DNA of 64,000 nucleotides from Ectopseudomonas composti (lineage in GTDB: Bacteria; Pseudomonadota; Gammaproteobacteria; Pseudomonadales; Pseudomonadaceae): the NCBI RefSeq assembly GCF_900115475.1, contig NZ_FOWP01000011.1:124001-188000 (forward strand), read 5' to 3'. Position 1 is the first letter of the stretch. Each line of letters begins with the position of its first letter. Position numbers and translations under genes: made by a program. The notes below the pieces were generated by a model. The model was not told where the DNA came from. It did no database searches and saw only the letters and a list, made by a program, of their open reading frames with translations. Shown one piece after another: positions 10,978 to 19,625 of this stretch.

Positions 10978-11601
10978 GTGGCACGTTCCAAGACCAGCCA
11001 GCGTTGGCTGAAAGAACATTTCGACGATCCCTACGTGAAGATGGCGCAGAAGGACGGCTATCGTTCGCGCGCCAGCTACAAGCTGCTGGAAATCCAGGAG
11101 AAGGATCGCATCCTGCGTCCCGGCATGACCGTGGTCGACCTCGGTGCGGCGCCAGGCGGCTGGTCGCAGGTCACCAGTCGAGTAATCGGCGACAAAGGGC
11201 GCCTGATCGCCTCCGACATTCTGGAGATGGACAGCATTCCCGATGTTACCTTCATTCAGGGTGATTTCACCGATGACGCGGTCTTTGCGCGGATTCTCAA
11301 GGCCATCGGGGAAAATCCGGTGGACCTTGTTATTTCCGATATGGCCCCCAATATGAGTGGGGTAAGAACCGCCGATCAGGCGCGCGCGATGTACCTGTGC
11401 GAGCTCGCGCTGGATCTGGCGGGGCGGGTTTTGCGTCCTGGCGGTGATTTTCTGATCAAGATTTTCCAGGGTGAAGGTTTCGATGCGTACCACAAGCAGG
11501 TGCGTGAAACCTTCGACAAGGTGCAGATGCGCAAGCCTCTGTCCTCACGCGATCGTTCTCGTGAGCAGTATTTGCTGGCACGTGGTTTTCGCGGGTTGTG
11601 A
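10978..11601 (+). CDS. rlmE: 23S rRNA (uridine2552-2'-O)-methyltransferase RlmE (FtsJ/RrmJ)
   Basis: 207 aa. RlmE methylates U2552 in the 23S A loop and belongs to the heat-shock regulon in E. coli. The start is GTG with GAGG about 8 bp upstream. The SAM-binding loop VVDLGAAPGGWSQ, the ISDMAPNMSG motif with the catalytic Asp, and KIFQGEGF with the catalytic Lys are all visible; the Ser/Arg-rich end SSRDRSREQYLLARGF is typical. ftsH follows 164 bp downstream, the same pairing as in E. coli. Confidence 0.96.
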   Translation: MARSKTSQRWLKEHFDDPYVKMAQKDGYRSRASYKLLEIQEKDRILRPGMTVVDLGAAPGGWSQVTSRVIGDKGRLIASDILEMDSIPDVTFIQGDFTDDAVFARILKAIGENPVDLVISDMAPNMSGVRTADQARAMYLCELALDLAGRVLRPGGDFLIKIFQGEGFDAYHKQVRETFDKVQMRKPLSSRDRSREQYLLARGFRGL

Positions 11602-11765
11602 GCTGAAACTGGTGACCGCCGAGTCGGTCTCAGTGGCAGAGGCCTCATAAAGGGTTACAGACGGTGCCTGCGGGATGTGGGCGTTTGGTGTAAGTTAGGT
11701 CGGTATATCATTGGTCGTCATGGGAAGCCTGCTTCGCCACGAGGCCTGCTTCAGAGGGTAGCTAA

Positions 11766-13688
11766 TTGAACGACATGGCAAAGAATCTGATCCTGTGGCT
11801 GATCATCGCGGCGGTGCTGGTTACCGTGATGAACAACTTCTCCAGCCCGAGCGAGCCACAGACCCTGAGCTACTCGCAATTCATCGAGCAGGTGAAGGAA
11901 GGGCGTGTCGAGCGCGTGACCGTCGATGGTTACGTGATCACCGGTAAGCGCACCGATGGCGAAGGTTTCAAGACCATTCGTCCGGCGATCCAGGACGGTG
12001 GCCTGATTGGCGACCTGATCGACAACAACGTGGTCATCGAAGGCAAGCAGCCTGAGCAGCAGAGCATTTGGACTCAGTTGCTGGTCGCCAGCTTCCCGAT
12101 TCTGGTGATCATCGCGGTATTCATGTTCTTCATGCGCCAGATGCAGGGCGGTGCAGGTGGCAAAGGCGGGCCGATGAGTTTCGGCAAGTCCAAGGCGCGC
12201 CTGCTGTCCGAAGATCAGGTCAAGACCACCTTCGCAGATGTCGCCGGTTGCGACGAAGCCAAGGAAGAAGTCAGCGAACTGGTCGAATTCTTGCGCGATC
12301 CGGGCAAATTCCAGCGCCTGGGTGGCCGTATTCCGCGCGGTGTGCTGATGGTCGGCTCGCCGGGTACCGGTAAAACGCTGCTGGCCAAGGCTGTGGCCGG
12401 TGAAGCGAAGGTGCCGTTCTTTACTATTTCCGGTTCCGACTTCGTCGAGATGTTCGTCGGTGTCGGCGCCAGCCGTGTGCGTGACATGTTCGACCAGGCC
12501 AAGAAGCACGCGCCCTGCATCATCTTCATCGATGAGATCGACGCCGTTGGTCGCCATCGTGGCGCCGGCATGGGCGGTGGCCACGACGAGCGTGAGCAGA
12601 CCCTCAACCAGTTGCTGGTGGAGATGGACGGCTTCGAAATGAACGATGGCATCATCGTCATCGCTGCCACCAACCGTCCTGACGTGCTCGACCCGGCGCT
12701 GCTGCGCCCTGGTCGCTTCGACCGTCAGGTGGTCGTTGGCCTGCCGGATATCCGCGGTCGTGAGCAGATTCTGAAAGTGCACATGCGCAAGGTACCGATG
12801 GGGGACGACGTCAACCCGGCGGTGATTGCGCGCGGTACGCCGGGGTTCTCCGGTGCCGACCTGGCCAACCTGGTCAACGAAGCTTCCCTGTTCGCCGCTC
12901 GTGCTGGCAAGCGCCTGGTCGAAATGAAGGAATTCGAACTGGCCAAGGACAAGATCATGATGGGCGCCGAGCGCAAGACCATGGTCATGTCCGACAAGGA
13001 GAAACTCAACACGGCGTTCCACGAGGCGGGGCACGCCATCGTCGGTCGCCTGGTGCCAGAGCACGACCCGGTCTACAAGGTTTCCATCATCCCGCGCGGT
13101 CGTGCGCTGGGTGTGACCATGTTCCTGCCGGAAGAGGATCGTTACAGCCTGAGCAAGCGTGCGCTGACCAGCCAGATCTGCTCGCTGTTCGGGGGCCGTA
13201 TCGCCGAGGAAATGACCCTTGGCTTCGATGGCGTTACCACCGGCGCCTCGAACGACATCATGCGCGCCACTCAACTGGCCAAGAACATGGTCACCAAGTG
13301 GGGCCTGTCGGAGAAGCTTGGTCCGCTGATGTATGCTGAGGAAGAAGGCGAGGTCTTCCTGGGTCGCAGCATGGGCAGTCAGTCCAGCAACGTTTCGGGT
13401 GAGACTGCCAAGTTGATCGACGAGGAAGTGCGCCGGATCATTGATGAATGCTACGCCACTGCGAAGCAACTGTTGGTAGACAACCGCGACAAACTCGATG
13501 CGATGGCTGAAGCGTTGATGAAGTACGAAACCATCGACGCCGAGCAGATCGACGACATCATGAACGGTCGCGAGCCTCGTGAACCACGCGGCTGGGATGG
13601 TGGCGGAGACTCCGGTACTCCGCAGGCCAAGGTCGACGAGCCAGATCGTTCTGAAAAGCCCATCGGTGGGCCGGCGGCCGAGCTCTAA
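11766..13688 (+). CDS. ftsH: ATP-dependent zinc metalloprotease FtsH
   Basis: 640 aa. FtsH is a membrane-anchored hexameric AAA+ protease that degrades misfolded membrane proteins and regulators such as sigma-32 and LpxC. Transmembrane segments lie at about residues 6-24 and 100-120, the AAA domain follows, and the zinc site HEAGH is at 419-423. TTG at 11766 is preferred because the AGAGGG box is correctly spaced for it; the ATG at 11775 is the alternative. Walker A reads GSPGTGKT (197-204), with Ser where most FtsH proteins have Pro. Walker B (IIFIDEIDAVG) and the second region of homology are intact. Confidence 0.97.
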   Translation: MNDMAKNLILWLIIAAVLVTVMNNFSSPSEPQTLSYSQFIEQVKEGRVERVTVDGYVITGKRTDGEGFKTIRPAIQDGGLIGDLIDNNVVIEGKQPEQQSIWTQLLVASFPILVIIAVFMFFMRQMQGGAGGKGGPMSFGKSKARLLSEDQVKTTFADVAGCDEAKEEVSELVEFLRDPGKFQRLGGRIPRGVLMVGSPGTGKTLLAKAVAGEAKVPFFTISGSDFVEMFVGVGASRVRDMFDQAKKHAPCIIFIDEIDAVGRHRGAGMGGGHDEREQTLNQLLVEMDGFEMNDGIIVIAATNRPDVLDPALLRPGRFDRQVVVGLPDIRGREQILKVHMRKVPMGDDVNPAVIARGTPGFSGADLANLVNEASLFAARAGKRLVEMKEFELAKDKIMMGAERKTMVMSDKEKLNTAFHEAGHAIVGRLVPEHDPVYKVSIIPRGRALGVTMFLPEEDRYSLSKRALTSQICSLFGGRIAEEMTLGFDGVTTGASNDIMRATQLAKNMVTKWGLSEKLGPLMYAEEEGEVFLGRSMGSQSSNVSGETAKLIDEEVRRIIDECYATAKQLLVDNRDKLDAMAEALMKYETIDAEQIDDIMNGREPREPRGWDGGGDSGTPQAKVDEPDRSEKPIGGPAAEL

Positions 13689-13696
13689 GGTTTCAT

Positions 13697-14548
13697 ATGT
13701 CTCAAGCGCAACACCCAAGCCGGCTACCCTGTGGTAGCCGGCTTCTTGATTTGTCCCGTCCGCAGGTGATGGGCATCCTCAATGTCACTCCGGATTCTTT
13801 CTCCGACGGCGGGCGCTTCACGGCGCGCGATGCTGCATTGCGTCACGCCGAGCAGATGGTCGCCGCCGGTGCGACGCTGATCGATGTCGGCGGTGAATCC
13901 ACCCGCCCTGGGGCGCGAAGCGTTTCGCCGACCGAGGAGCTGGAGCGCGTCGCGCCGGTGGTCGATGCTATCGCCCGTGAACTCGACGTGATCATTTCCG
14001 TGGACACTTCGACGCCTGCAGTCATGCGCGAAAGTGCAAGGCTGGGGGCGGGGCTGATCAATGATGTGCGTTCGTTGCAGCGTGATGGTGCTCTGGACGC
14101 TGCAGCAGATACTGGTCTGCCGGTGTGTCTGATGCATATGCGCGGCGAACCTGGTGACATGCAGGATGATCCGCGGTATCCGGACATCGTCATTGAAGTG
14201 CGTGATTTTCTTGTCGAACGCATGGTCGCTTGCGCGACAGCCGGTATCCCCGCTGAGCGGATCCTGCTCGATCCGGGCTTTGGATTTGCCAAGACCCTGG
14301 AGCACAATCTTGCCCTGTTCAAGCGTATGGGCGAGCTCTCCGACCTTGGGCGGCCCTTGCTGGTCGGTGTGTCGCGCAAGAGCATGATTGGCAAGGTGCT
14401 TGGTCACGAAGTTGGCGGGCGCCTGTACGGCAGTCTGGCATTGGCGGCCCTGGCATTGACCAAGGGCGCACATATTTTGCGTGTGCACGACGTCGCCGAA
14501 ACGGTGGATGTGGTGCGCATGATCGCTGCGGTTGAAGCGGCGCAATAA
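13697..14548 (+). CDS. folP: Dihydropteroate synthase
   Basis: 283 aa. FolP condenses p-aminobenzoate with the pterin pyrophosphate in folate synthesis and is the sulfonamide target. The core begins VMGILNVTPDSFSDGGRF near residue 27, with IDVGGESTRPGA (pterin loop), INDVRSL, and the C-terminal GVSRKSMIGK carrying the pABA/sulfa-binding Ser-Arg-Lys. The ATG at 13697 follows ftsH by 8 bp. A perfect 12-bp hairpin lies over codons 7-16, so a later start such as TTG at 13744 cannot be excluded. The gene ends 13 bp before glmM. Confidence 0.95.
   Translation: MSQAQHPSRLPCGSRLLDLSRPQVMGILNVTPDSFSDGGRFTARDAALRHAEQMVAAGATLIDVGGESTRPGARSVSPTEELERVAPVVDAIARELDVIISVDTSTPAVMRESARLGAGLINDVRSLQRDGALDAAADTGLPVCLMHMRGEPGDMQDDPRYPDIVIEVRDFLVERMVACATAGIPAERILLDPGFGFAKTLEHNLALFKRMGELSDLGRPLLVGVSRKSMIGKVLGHEVGGRLYGSLALAALALTKGAHILRVHDVAETVDVVRMIAAVEAAQ
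13717..13744 (+). other. Perfect 12-bp hairpin at the start of folP
   Basis: AAGCCGGCTACC (13717-13728) and GGTAGCCGGCTT (13733-13744) pair perfectly around a CTGT loop, then CTTGATTTG follows. It looks like an intrinsic terminator for ftsH but lies inside the predicted first codons of folP, with only a broken T tract. It could reduce folP expression by termination or by hiding the translation start. Confidence 0.7.
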
Positions 14549-14561
14549 CAAGGAAAGCGTT

Positions 14562-15899
14562 ATGGCTAGAAAATACTTCGGCACTGACGGCATTCGTGGG
14601 CGTGTCGGCCAGTTCCCCATCACCCCGGATTTCATGCTCAAGCTCGGTTGGGCCGCCGGCATGGCGTTTCGCAAGCAAGGTAAGTGTCGCATCCTGATCG
14701 GTAAGGACACGCGTATTTCCGGCTACATGTTCGAGTCTGCTCTTGAGGCAGGGTTGGCTGCTGCGGGCGCTGACGTGCAGTTGCTCGGGCCGATGCCGAC
14801 GCCGGCTATCGCTTATCTGACGCGCACCTTCCAGGCCGATGCCGGCATTGTTATCAGCGCCTCGCACAATCCGCATGACGATAACGGCATCAAGTTCTTC
14901 TCCAGTGAGGGCACCAAGCTTCCCGATGACGTCGAGCTGATGATCGAAGAGTTGCTCGACCAGCCGATGACCGTGGTGGAGTCGGCTGGTATTGGCAAGG
15001 CTTCGCGGATCAACGATGCATCCGGACGCTATATCGAATTCTGCAAGGGCAGCGTGCCCAGTGGCACCAGCTTCAAGGGGCTGAAGATCGTCATCGATTG
15101 CGCACATGGTGCGGCCTACAAGGTTGCGCCGAGCGTATTCCGTGAGCTGGGCGCCGAGGTGCGAGTCATTTCGGCGCAGCCCGATGGCCTCAATATCAAT
15201 GACGGTTGTGGCTCCACGCACATCGCGGCGCTGCAAGCTGAGGTGGTCGCGCAGCGGGCTGATCTGGGTATCGCTTTCGATGGTGACGCTGATCGTGTGC
15301 TGATGGTCGATCAGTACGGTGCGGTGGTCGATGGCGATGAACTGCTGTTCATCATCGCGCGCGATCTGCAAGAGCGGGATCGGTTGCGTGGCGGAGTGGT
15401 CGGTACGTTGATGAGCAACCTGGGCCTGGAGCTGGCCTTGGCCGAGTTGAACGTTCCGTTCGTGCGCGCCAATGTCGGTGATCGCTACGTGATTGCCGAA
15501 TTGCAGGGACGAAACTGGCTGCTGGGGGGGGAGAATTCCGGGCATTTGGTGTGCTTCCAGCACACCACTACCGGTGACGCGATCATTGCCGCCTTGCAGG
15601 TACTGATGGCGCTCAAGCGCCGTGGTCAGAACCTGGTAGAGGCGCGCAGCGGTCTGAAAAAATGCCCGCAGGTATTGGTCAATGTGCGTTTTTCTGGCGA
15701 GGTCGATCCGCTCGAGCATCCTTCGGTGAAAGAGGCCTGTGCACGGGTTACCGAGAGCATGGCTGGGCGTGGTCGAGTGCTGCTGCGTAAGTCCGGTACC
15801 GAGCCGCTGGTACGGGTGATGGTCGAAGGCGACGAGGAAAGCACCGTTCGCGGCTATGCCGATGAATTGGCTAAGATTGTTACCGAAGTCTGTGCTTGA
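14562..15899 (+). CDS. glmM: Phosphoglucosamine mutase
   Basis: 445 aa. GlmM interconverts glucosamine-6-phosphate and glucosamine-1-phosphate on the way to UDP-GlcNAc for peptidoglycan and LPS. The start at 14562 gives the family N terminus ARKYFGTDGIRGRVG. The active-site phosphoserine is Ser101 in ISASHNPHDDNG; the metal loop DGDADR and the sugar loop GGENSGH are both present, and the phosphate-binding RKSGTEPLVRVM segment lies near the C terminus. It follows folP by 13 bp and precedes tpiA. Confidence 0.97.
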   Translation: MARKYFGTDGIRGRVGQFPITPDFMLKLGWAAGMAFRKQGKCRILIGKDTRISGYMFESALEAGLAAAGADVQLLGPMPTPAIAYLTRTFQADAGIVISASHNPHDDNGIKFFSSEGTKLPDDVELMIEELLDQPMTVVESAGIGKASRINDASGRYIEFCKGSVPSGTSFKGLKIVIDCAHGAAYKVAPSVFRELGAEVRVISAQPDGLNINDGCGSTHIAALQAEVVAQRADLGIAFDGDADRVLMVDQYGAVVDGDELLFIIARDLQERDRLRGGVVGTLMSNLGLELALAELNVPFVRANVGDRYVIAELQGRNWLLGGENSGHLVCFQHTTTGDAIIAALQVLMALKRRGQNLVEARSGLKKCPQVLVNVRFSGEVDPLEHPSVKEACARVTESMAGRGRVLLRKSGTEPLVRVMVEGDEESTVRGYADELAKIVTEVCA

Positions 15900-15964
15900 T
15901 TGAGCTTGCTACCGAGGGTGCTCTTGGGTAACATCTGCGCCCTCTTTGATCGACGAGGTAAAAC

Positions 15965-16720
15965 ATGCGTCGCCCCTTGGTTGCAGGTAACTGGAAAATG
16001 CACGGTACCCGCGCCAGCGTCGCAGAGCTGATCGAAGGGTTGTGTCAGCAGGCTTTGCCGGCTGATGTCGATGTTGCGGTGTTTCCCTCCAGTCTGCATA
16101 TCGCTCAGGTCGTCGAAGGTTTGAGTGGTAAAGCGGTGGAAGTTGGAGCGCAGGATTGTGCGGCGCAAGTAGAGCAGGGTGCCTTGACCGGTGAGCTGGC
16201 AGTCAGTCAGTTGGTCGATGGTGGTTGTGAGCTGGTGCTGGTGGGTCACTCCGAGCGTCGCCTGATTCTAGGTGAAAGTGACGAAGTGATTGTGCGCAAG
16301 TTTGCGGCAGTGCAGGCAGCGGGGCTCACTCCCGTGCTCTGTGTTGGTGAGACCCGTGAGCAGCGTGAAGCGAATGCAACGCTGGGTGTGGTGGGTGGCC
16401 AGTTGGCCGCAGTGATTGACGCTTTGGGTGTCGAAGCGCTGGAAAACGCCGTAGTTGCCTATGAGCCTGTATGGGCTATTGGCACCGGGTTGACCGCTAC
16501 GCCTGAGCAGGCCCAGGAAGTGCACGCAGTTATCCGCGCGCAGGTTGCGCAGCTGGATGCAGATGTGGCGAATGGGTTGAGAATTCTTTATGGCGGCAGT
16601 GTAAAGGCCGCCAGTGCAGCCGAGTTGTTCGGTATGCGGGATATCGATGGGGGGCTCGTGGGTGGTGCCTCTCTGAATGCGGATGAATTCGGTGCGATCT
16701 GTCGCGCTGCAGGAAACTGA
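15965..16720 (+). CDS. tpiA: Triosephosphate isomerase
   Basis: 251 aa. TpiA interconverts dihydroxyacetone phosphate and glyceraldehyde-3-phosphate. The sequence shows AGNWKMHGTRA with the catalytic Lys near residue 11, the electrophilic His in VLVGHSERR, the catalytic Glu in AYEPVWAIGTGLTA (loop 6), and the phosphate-binding LYGGSVKA plus GGLVGGASL. Full length for a TIM barrel. secG begins 3 bp after its stop codon. Confidence 0.98.
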   Translation: MRRPLVAGNWKMHGTRASVAELIEGLCQQALPADVDVAVFPSSLHIAQVVEGLSGKAVEVGAQDCAAQVEQGALTGELAVSQLVDGGCELVLVGHSERRLILGESDEVIVRKFAAVQAAGLTPVLCVGETREQREANATLGVVGGQLAAVIDALGVEALENAVVAYEPVWAIGTGLTATPEQAQEVHAVIRAQVAQLDADVANGLRILYGGSVKAASAAELFGMRDIDGGLVGGASLNADEFGAICRAAGN

Positions 16721-16723
16721 AGA

Positions 16724-17101
16724 ATGCTGGAAACAGTCATTGTTGTTCTGCACCTGCTGGGTGCGATCGGGATTGTAGCGCTGGTGCTGCTGCAGCAAGG
16801 TAAGGGTGCTGACGCGGGTGCGTCGTTCGGTTCGGGGGCTTCGGCAACCGTATTCGGAAGCCAAGGTTCCTCTACCTTTCTGAGTAAGTTTACTGGTATA
16901 CTCGCCGCGGCTTTTTTCATTACTAGCTTGGGTTTAGCATACTTTGCTAAAGAAAAAGCTCATGCACTGACTCAGGTTGGGCTGCCAGCTCCAGCGGTTC
17001 TGGAAGTTCAACAAAAACCGGCTGTCGAAGACGTGCCGGTGCTCGAAGAGCAAACTCCAGCGTCCGATGCTTCGGACGTGCCGGAGGCTCCAGGGCAGTA
17101 A
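16724..17101 (+). CDS. secG: Preprotein translocase subunit SecG
   Basis: 125 aa. SecG is a small membrane subunit of the SecYEG translocon. Two transmembrane helices are visible, at residues 3-22 (TVIVVLHLLGAIGIVALVLL) and about 52-72, separated by the conserved cytoplasmic loop QQGKGADAGASFGSGAS and FGSQGSSTFL. A hydrophilic Pro/Val-rich tail extends beyond residue 80, longer than the E. coli protein. tRNA-Leu(GAG) follows 7 bp after the stop, the tpiA-secG-tRNA-Leu order seen in other gammaproteobacteria. Confidence 0.95.
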   Translation: MLETVIVVLHLLGAIGIVALVLLQQGKGADAGASFGSGASATVFGSQGSSTFLSKFTGILAAAFFITSLGLAYFAKEKAHALTQVGLPAPAVLEVQQKPAVEDVPVLEEQTPASDASDVPEAPGQ

Positions 17102-17108
17102 CAGTTTT

Positions 17109-17194
17109 GCCGAGGTGGTGGAATTGGTAGACACGCTACCTTGAGGTGGTAGTGGCCATAGGCTGTAGGGGTTCGAGTCCCCTCCTCGGTACCA
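17109..17194 (+). tRNA. tRNA-Leu(GAG)
   Basis: An 86-nt class II tRNA with a long variable arm. The acceptor stem GCCGAGG pairs with CCTCGGT. The anticodon stem CTACC/GGTAG encloses loop TTGAGGT, giving anticodon GAG (reads CUC/CUU). The T arm contains GGTTCGAGTCC, and CCA is encoded. A strong terminator follows at 17201-17228. Confidence 0.96.
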
Positions 17195-17200
17195 TACTCA

Positions 17201-17228
17201 AGAAAGCCCGCTGTTCGCGGGCTTTCTT
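17201..17228 (+). terminator. Intrinsic terminator after tRNA-Leu
   Basis: AGAAAGCCCGC and GCGGGCTTTCT form an 11-bp stem around TGTTC, followed by TTGTTG. It separates tRNA-Leu from tRNA-fMet, probably ending the tpiA-secG-tRNA transcript. Confidence 0.85.
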
Positions 17229-17291
17229 GTTGCTGGAGTGTTTGGTTGACCCTCGCCAGGGGGTGGCCGTATAATTCCGGCCCAGCTTTGA

Positions 17292-17368
<77 letters not shown>

Positions 17369-17378
17369 GTTTCAGCAG

Positions 17379-17399
17379 GCCCCTTTTCAGGGGCTTTTT
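17379..17399 (+). terminator. Intrinsic terminator after tRNA-fMet
   Basis: GCCCC (17379-17383) pairs with GGGGC (17390-17394) around TTTTCA, followed by TTTTT. The short stem suggests partial termination into the rimP operon. Confidence 0.75.
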
Positions 17400-17446
17400 G
17401 TTAGCTGAAAGACAACGTCCGTTGGTGGTTACGGCGGATTGAAGGG

Positions 17447-17468
17447 ATGGGCGTTTCGCCCATTTTTT
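17447..17468 (+). terminator. Second terminator-like hairpin in the rimP leader
   Basis: ATGGGCG (17447-17453) pairs with CGCCCAT (17457-17463) around TTT, followed by a T tract and ending 30 bp before the rimP start. With the preceding terminator it makes a tandem termination region between the initiator tRNA and rimP-nusA-infB. Confidence 0.75.
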
Positions 17469-17497
17469 ATTTGCACAGCATGCACGAGGGCCGTTAA

Positions 17498-17956
17498 GTG
17501 TCGAGCAAGCTAGAACAGTTGCAGGCCTTGTTGGCCCCAGTAATCGAGGCGCTCGGTTACCAATGTTGGGGCATCGAGTTCCTGTCGCAGGGGCGTCATT
17601 CGCTGCTGCGTGTCTATATCGATAAAGCCGACGGCATCCTGATCGAAGATTGTGAAATCGTCAGCCGTCAGCTCAGTGGTGTACTCGATGTCGAGGATCC
17701 GATTACCTCGGAGTACACGCTGGAAGTTTCTTCTCCTGGCATGGATCGTCCGTTGTTCACCATTGAACAATTTGCGACGCATGCCGGTGAACAGGTGAAG
17801 ATCAAGCTGCGCTCACCTTTCGACGGGCGTCGTAACTTCCAGGGCCTCCTTCGCGGAGTGGAGGAGCAGGACGTGGTAGTTCAGGTGGATGACCACGAGT
17901 ATCTGTTGCCGATCGACCTGATCGACAAGGCCAATATCATCCCCCGATTTGATTGA
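17498..17956 (+). CDS. rimP: Ribosome maturation factor RimP
   Basis: 152 aa. RimP assists assembly of the 30S subunit. Family motifs are visible: GIEFLSQGRHSLLRVYIDKADGI in the N-terminal alpha/beta domain, CEIVSRQLSGVLD, and the conserved TLEVSSPGMDRPLF. A C-terminal SH3-like barrel ends in IDKANIIPRFD. The start is GTG at 17498 with GAGGG upstream. nusA begins 160 bp downstream; rimP-nusA-infB is a conserved cluster. Confidence 0.95.
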   Translation: MSSKLEQLQALLAPVIEALGYQCWGIEFLSQGRHSLLRVYIDKADGILIEDCEIVSRQLSGVLDVEDPITSEYTLEVSSPGMDRPLFTIEQFATHAGEQVKIKLRSPFDGRRNFQGLLRGVEEQDVVVQVDDHEYLLPIDLIDKANIIPRFD

Positions 17957-18116
17957 GATGCGGATTCTGTGGCGTTGCTGGACTGCCGAATGTCGGCGCA
18001 GCGCGAGCGACACAGATGGCGCGAAGGTAGCGCGACAGCCCACGAAGATAGCGCCAATGGCGTGAACGTGAGGCGGATTGCGCAGAACCAATGGATTGCG
18101 AAAGGCGAGGCGTACG

Positions 18117-19598
18117 ATGAGCAAAGAAGTACTGCTGGTTGTTGAGTCGGTATCCAACGAAAAGGGTGTACCGGCCAGCGTGATTTTCGAGGCGCTGGAG
18201 CTGGCTCTGGCGACCGCCACCAAGAAACGTTTCGAGGACGAAGTCGACCTGCGCGTGTCGATCAACCGTCAGAACGGTAGCTACGAAACTTTCCGGCGCT
18301 GGACCGTGGTCGACGAGTCCGAGTTCGAGGATCCGGCATATCAGGTGACCGAAGATATGCCGCAGGCCGTTGAGGCCAACGCCAAGATCGGTGCAGTGCT
18401 CGAAGAAAAGGTCGACTCCATCGAGTTCGGCCGTATTGCCGCGCAAACCGCCAAGCAGGTCATCGTGCAGAAAGTGCGCGAAGCCGAGCGTGCTCAGGTC
18501 GTCGACGCCTACCGCGAACGCCTGGGTGAAATCATCTCCGGCACCGTGAAGAAGGTCACCCGCGACAACGTCATCGTTGACCTGGGCAACAACGCCGAGG
18601 CCCTGCTGGCTCGTGAGGACATCATTCCGCGCGAGACCTTCCGCGTTGGCGTGCGTCTGCGTGCCTTGCTCAAGGAAATTCGTACTGAGAACCGCGGCCC
18701 GCAACTGATCCTGTCGCGTACCGCTCCGGAAATGCTGATCGAGCTGTTCCGCATCGAAGTACCGGAAATCGCCGAAGGGCTGATCGACGTCAAGGCCGCC
18801 TCCCGTGATCCGGGTTCGCGCGCCAAGATCGCCGTGCGCTCCAAGGACAAGCGTATCGACCCGCAGGGTGCCTGCATCGGTATGCGTGGTTCGCGCGTCC
18901 AGGCCGTTTCCGGCGAACTGGGCGGTGAGCGCGTCGATATCGTGCTGTGGGACGACAACCCCGCGCAGTTCGTCATCAATGCCATGTCGCCGGCTGAAGT
19001 GGCGGCGATCATCGTCGATGAAGATGCTCATGCCATGGACATCGCCGTTGGCGAAGACAACCTGGCACAGGCCATTGGTCGTGGTGGTCAGAACGTGCGT
19101 CTTGCCAGTCAGTTGACCGGCTGGACCCTGAACGTGATGACTGAAGCGGACATTCAGGCCAAGCAACAGGCAGAAACCGGCGACATCATGCAGTCCTTCA
19201 TCGACGAGCTGGAAGTCGACGAAGAACTGGCTCAAGTCCTGGTCGAGGAGGGTTTCACCAGTCTCGAAGAGATTGCCTACGTACCCATGGAAGAAATGCT
19301 CAGTATCGATGGCTTCGACGAGGAGATCGTCAATGAGCTGCGTGCACGGGCCAAGGATCGTCTGCTGACCAAGGCGATCGCCAACGAGGAGAAGTTGGCC
19401 GATGCCCATCCGGCAGATGATTTGCTGGAACTGGAAGGCATGGACAAGGCGCTGGCTCTAGAGCTTGCGCTGCGCGGCGTGATTACCCGTGAAGACCTGG
19501 CCGAGCAGTCGATTGACGACCTGCTCGACATCGACGGCATCGACGAAGAGCGTGCCGGCAAGCTGATCATGGCCGCCCGAGCCCATTGGTTCGAATAA
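18117..19598 (+). CDS. nusA: Transcription termination/antitermination factor NusA
   Basis: 493 aa. NusA binds RNA polymerase and modulates pausing, termination and antitermination. Domains in order: N-terminal RNAP-binding domain (1-125), S1 (about 135-200, GTVKKVTRDNVIVDLGNNAEALL), two KH domains (about 230-345, with GACIGMRGSRVQAV and AIGRGGQNVRLA), then two C-terminal acidic helix-hairpin repeats (EEGFTSLEEIAYVP and ALRGVITREDLAEQS). ATG at 18117 is chosen over 18078 because GGCGAGG precedes it and the protein starts like its orthologues (MSKEVLLVVE). Confidence 0.97.
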   Translation: MSKEVLLVVESVSNEKGVPASVIFEALELALATATKKRFEDEVDLRVSINRQNGSYETFRRWTVVDESEFEDPAYQVTEDMPQAVEANAKIGAVLEEKVDSIEFGRIAAQTAKQVIVQKVREAERAQVVDAYRERLGEIISGTVKKVTRDNVIVDLGNNAEALLAREDIIPRETFRVGVRLRALLKEIRTENRGPQLILSRTAPEMLIELFRIEVPEIAEGLIDVKAASRDPGSRAKIAVRSKDKRIDPQGACIGMRGSRVQAVSGELGGERVDIVLWDDNPAQFVINAMSPAEVAAIIVDEDAHAMDIAVGEDNLAQAIGRGGQNVRLASQLTGWTLNVMTEADIQAKQQAETGDIMQSFIDELEVDEELAQVLVEEGFTSLEEIAYVPMEEMLSIDGFDEEIVNELRARAKDRLLTKAIANEEKLADAHPADDLLELEGMDKALALELALRGVITREDLAEQSIDDLLDIDGIDEERAGKLIMAARAHWFE

Positions 19599-19625
19599 GC
19601 GGTTGCGGCCTGAGGAGAAAGATGC

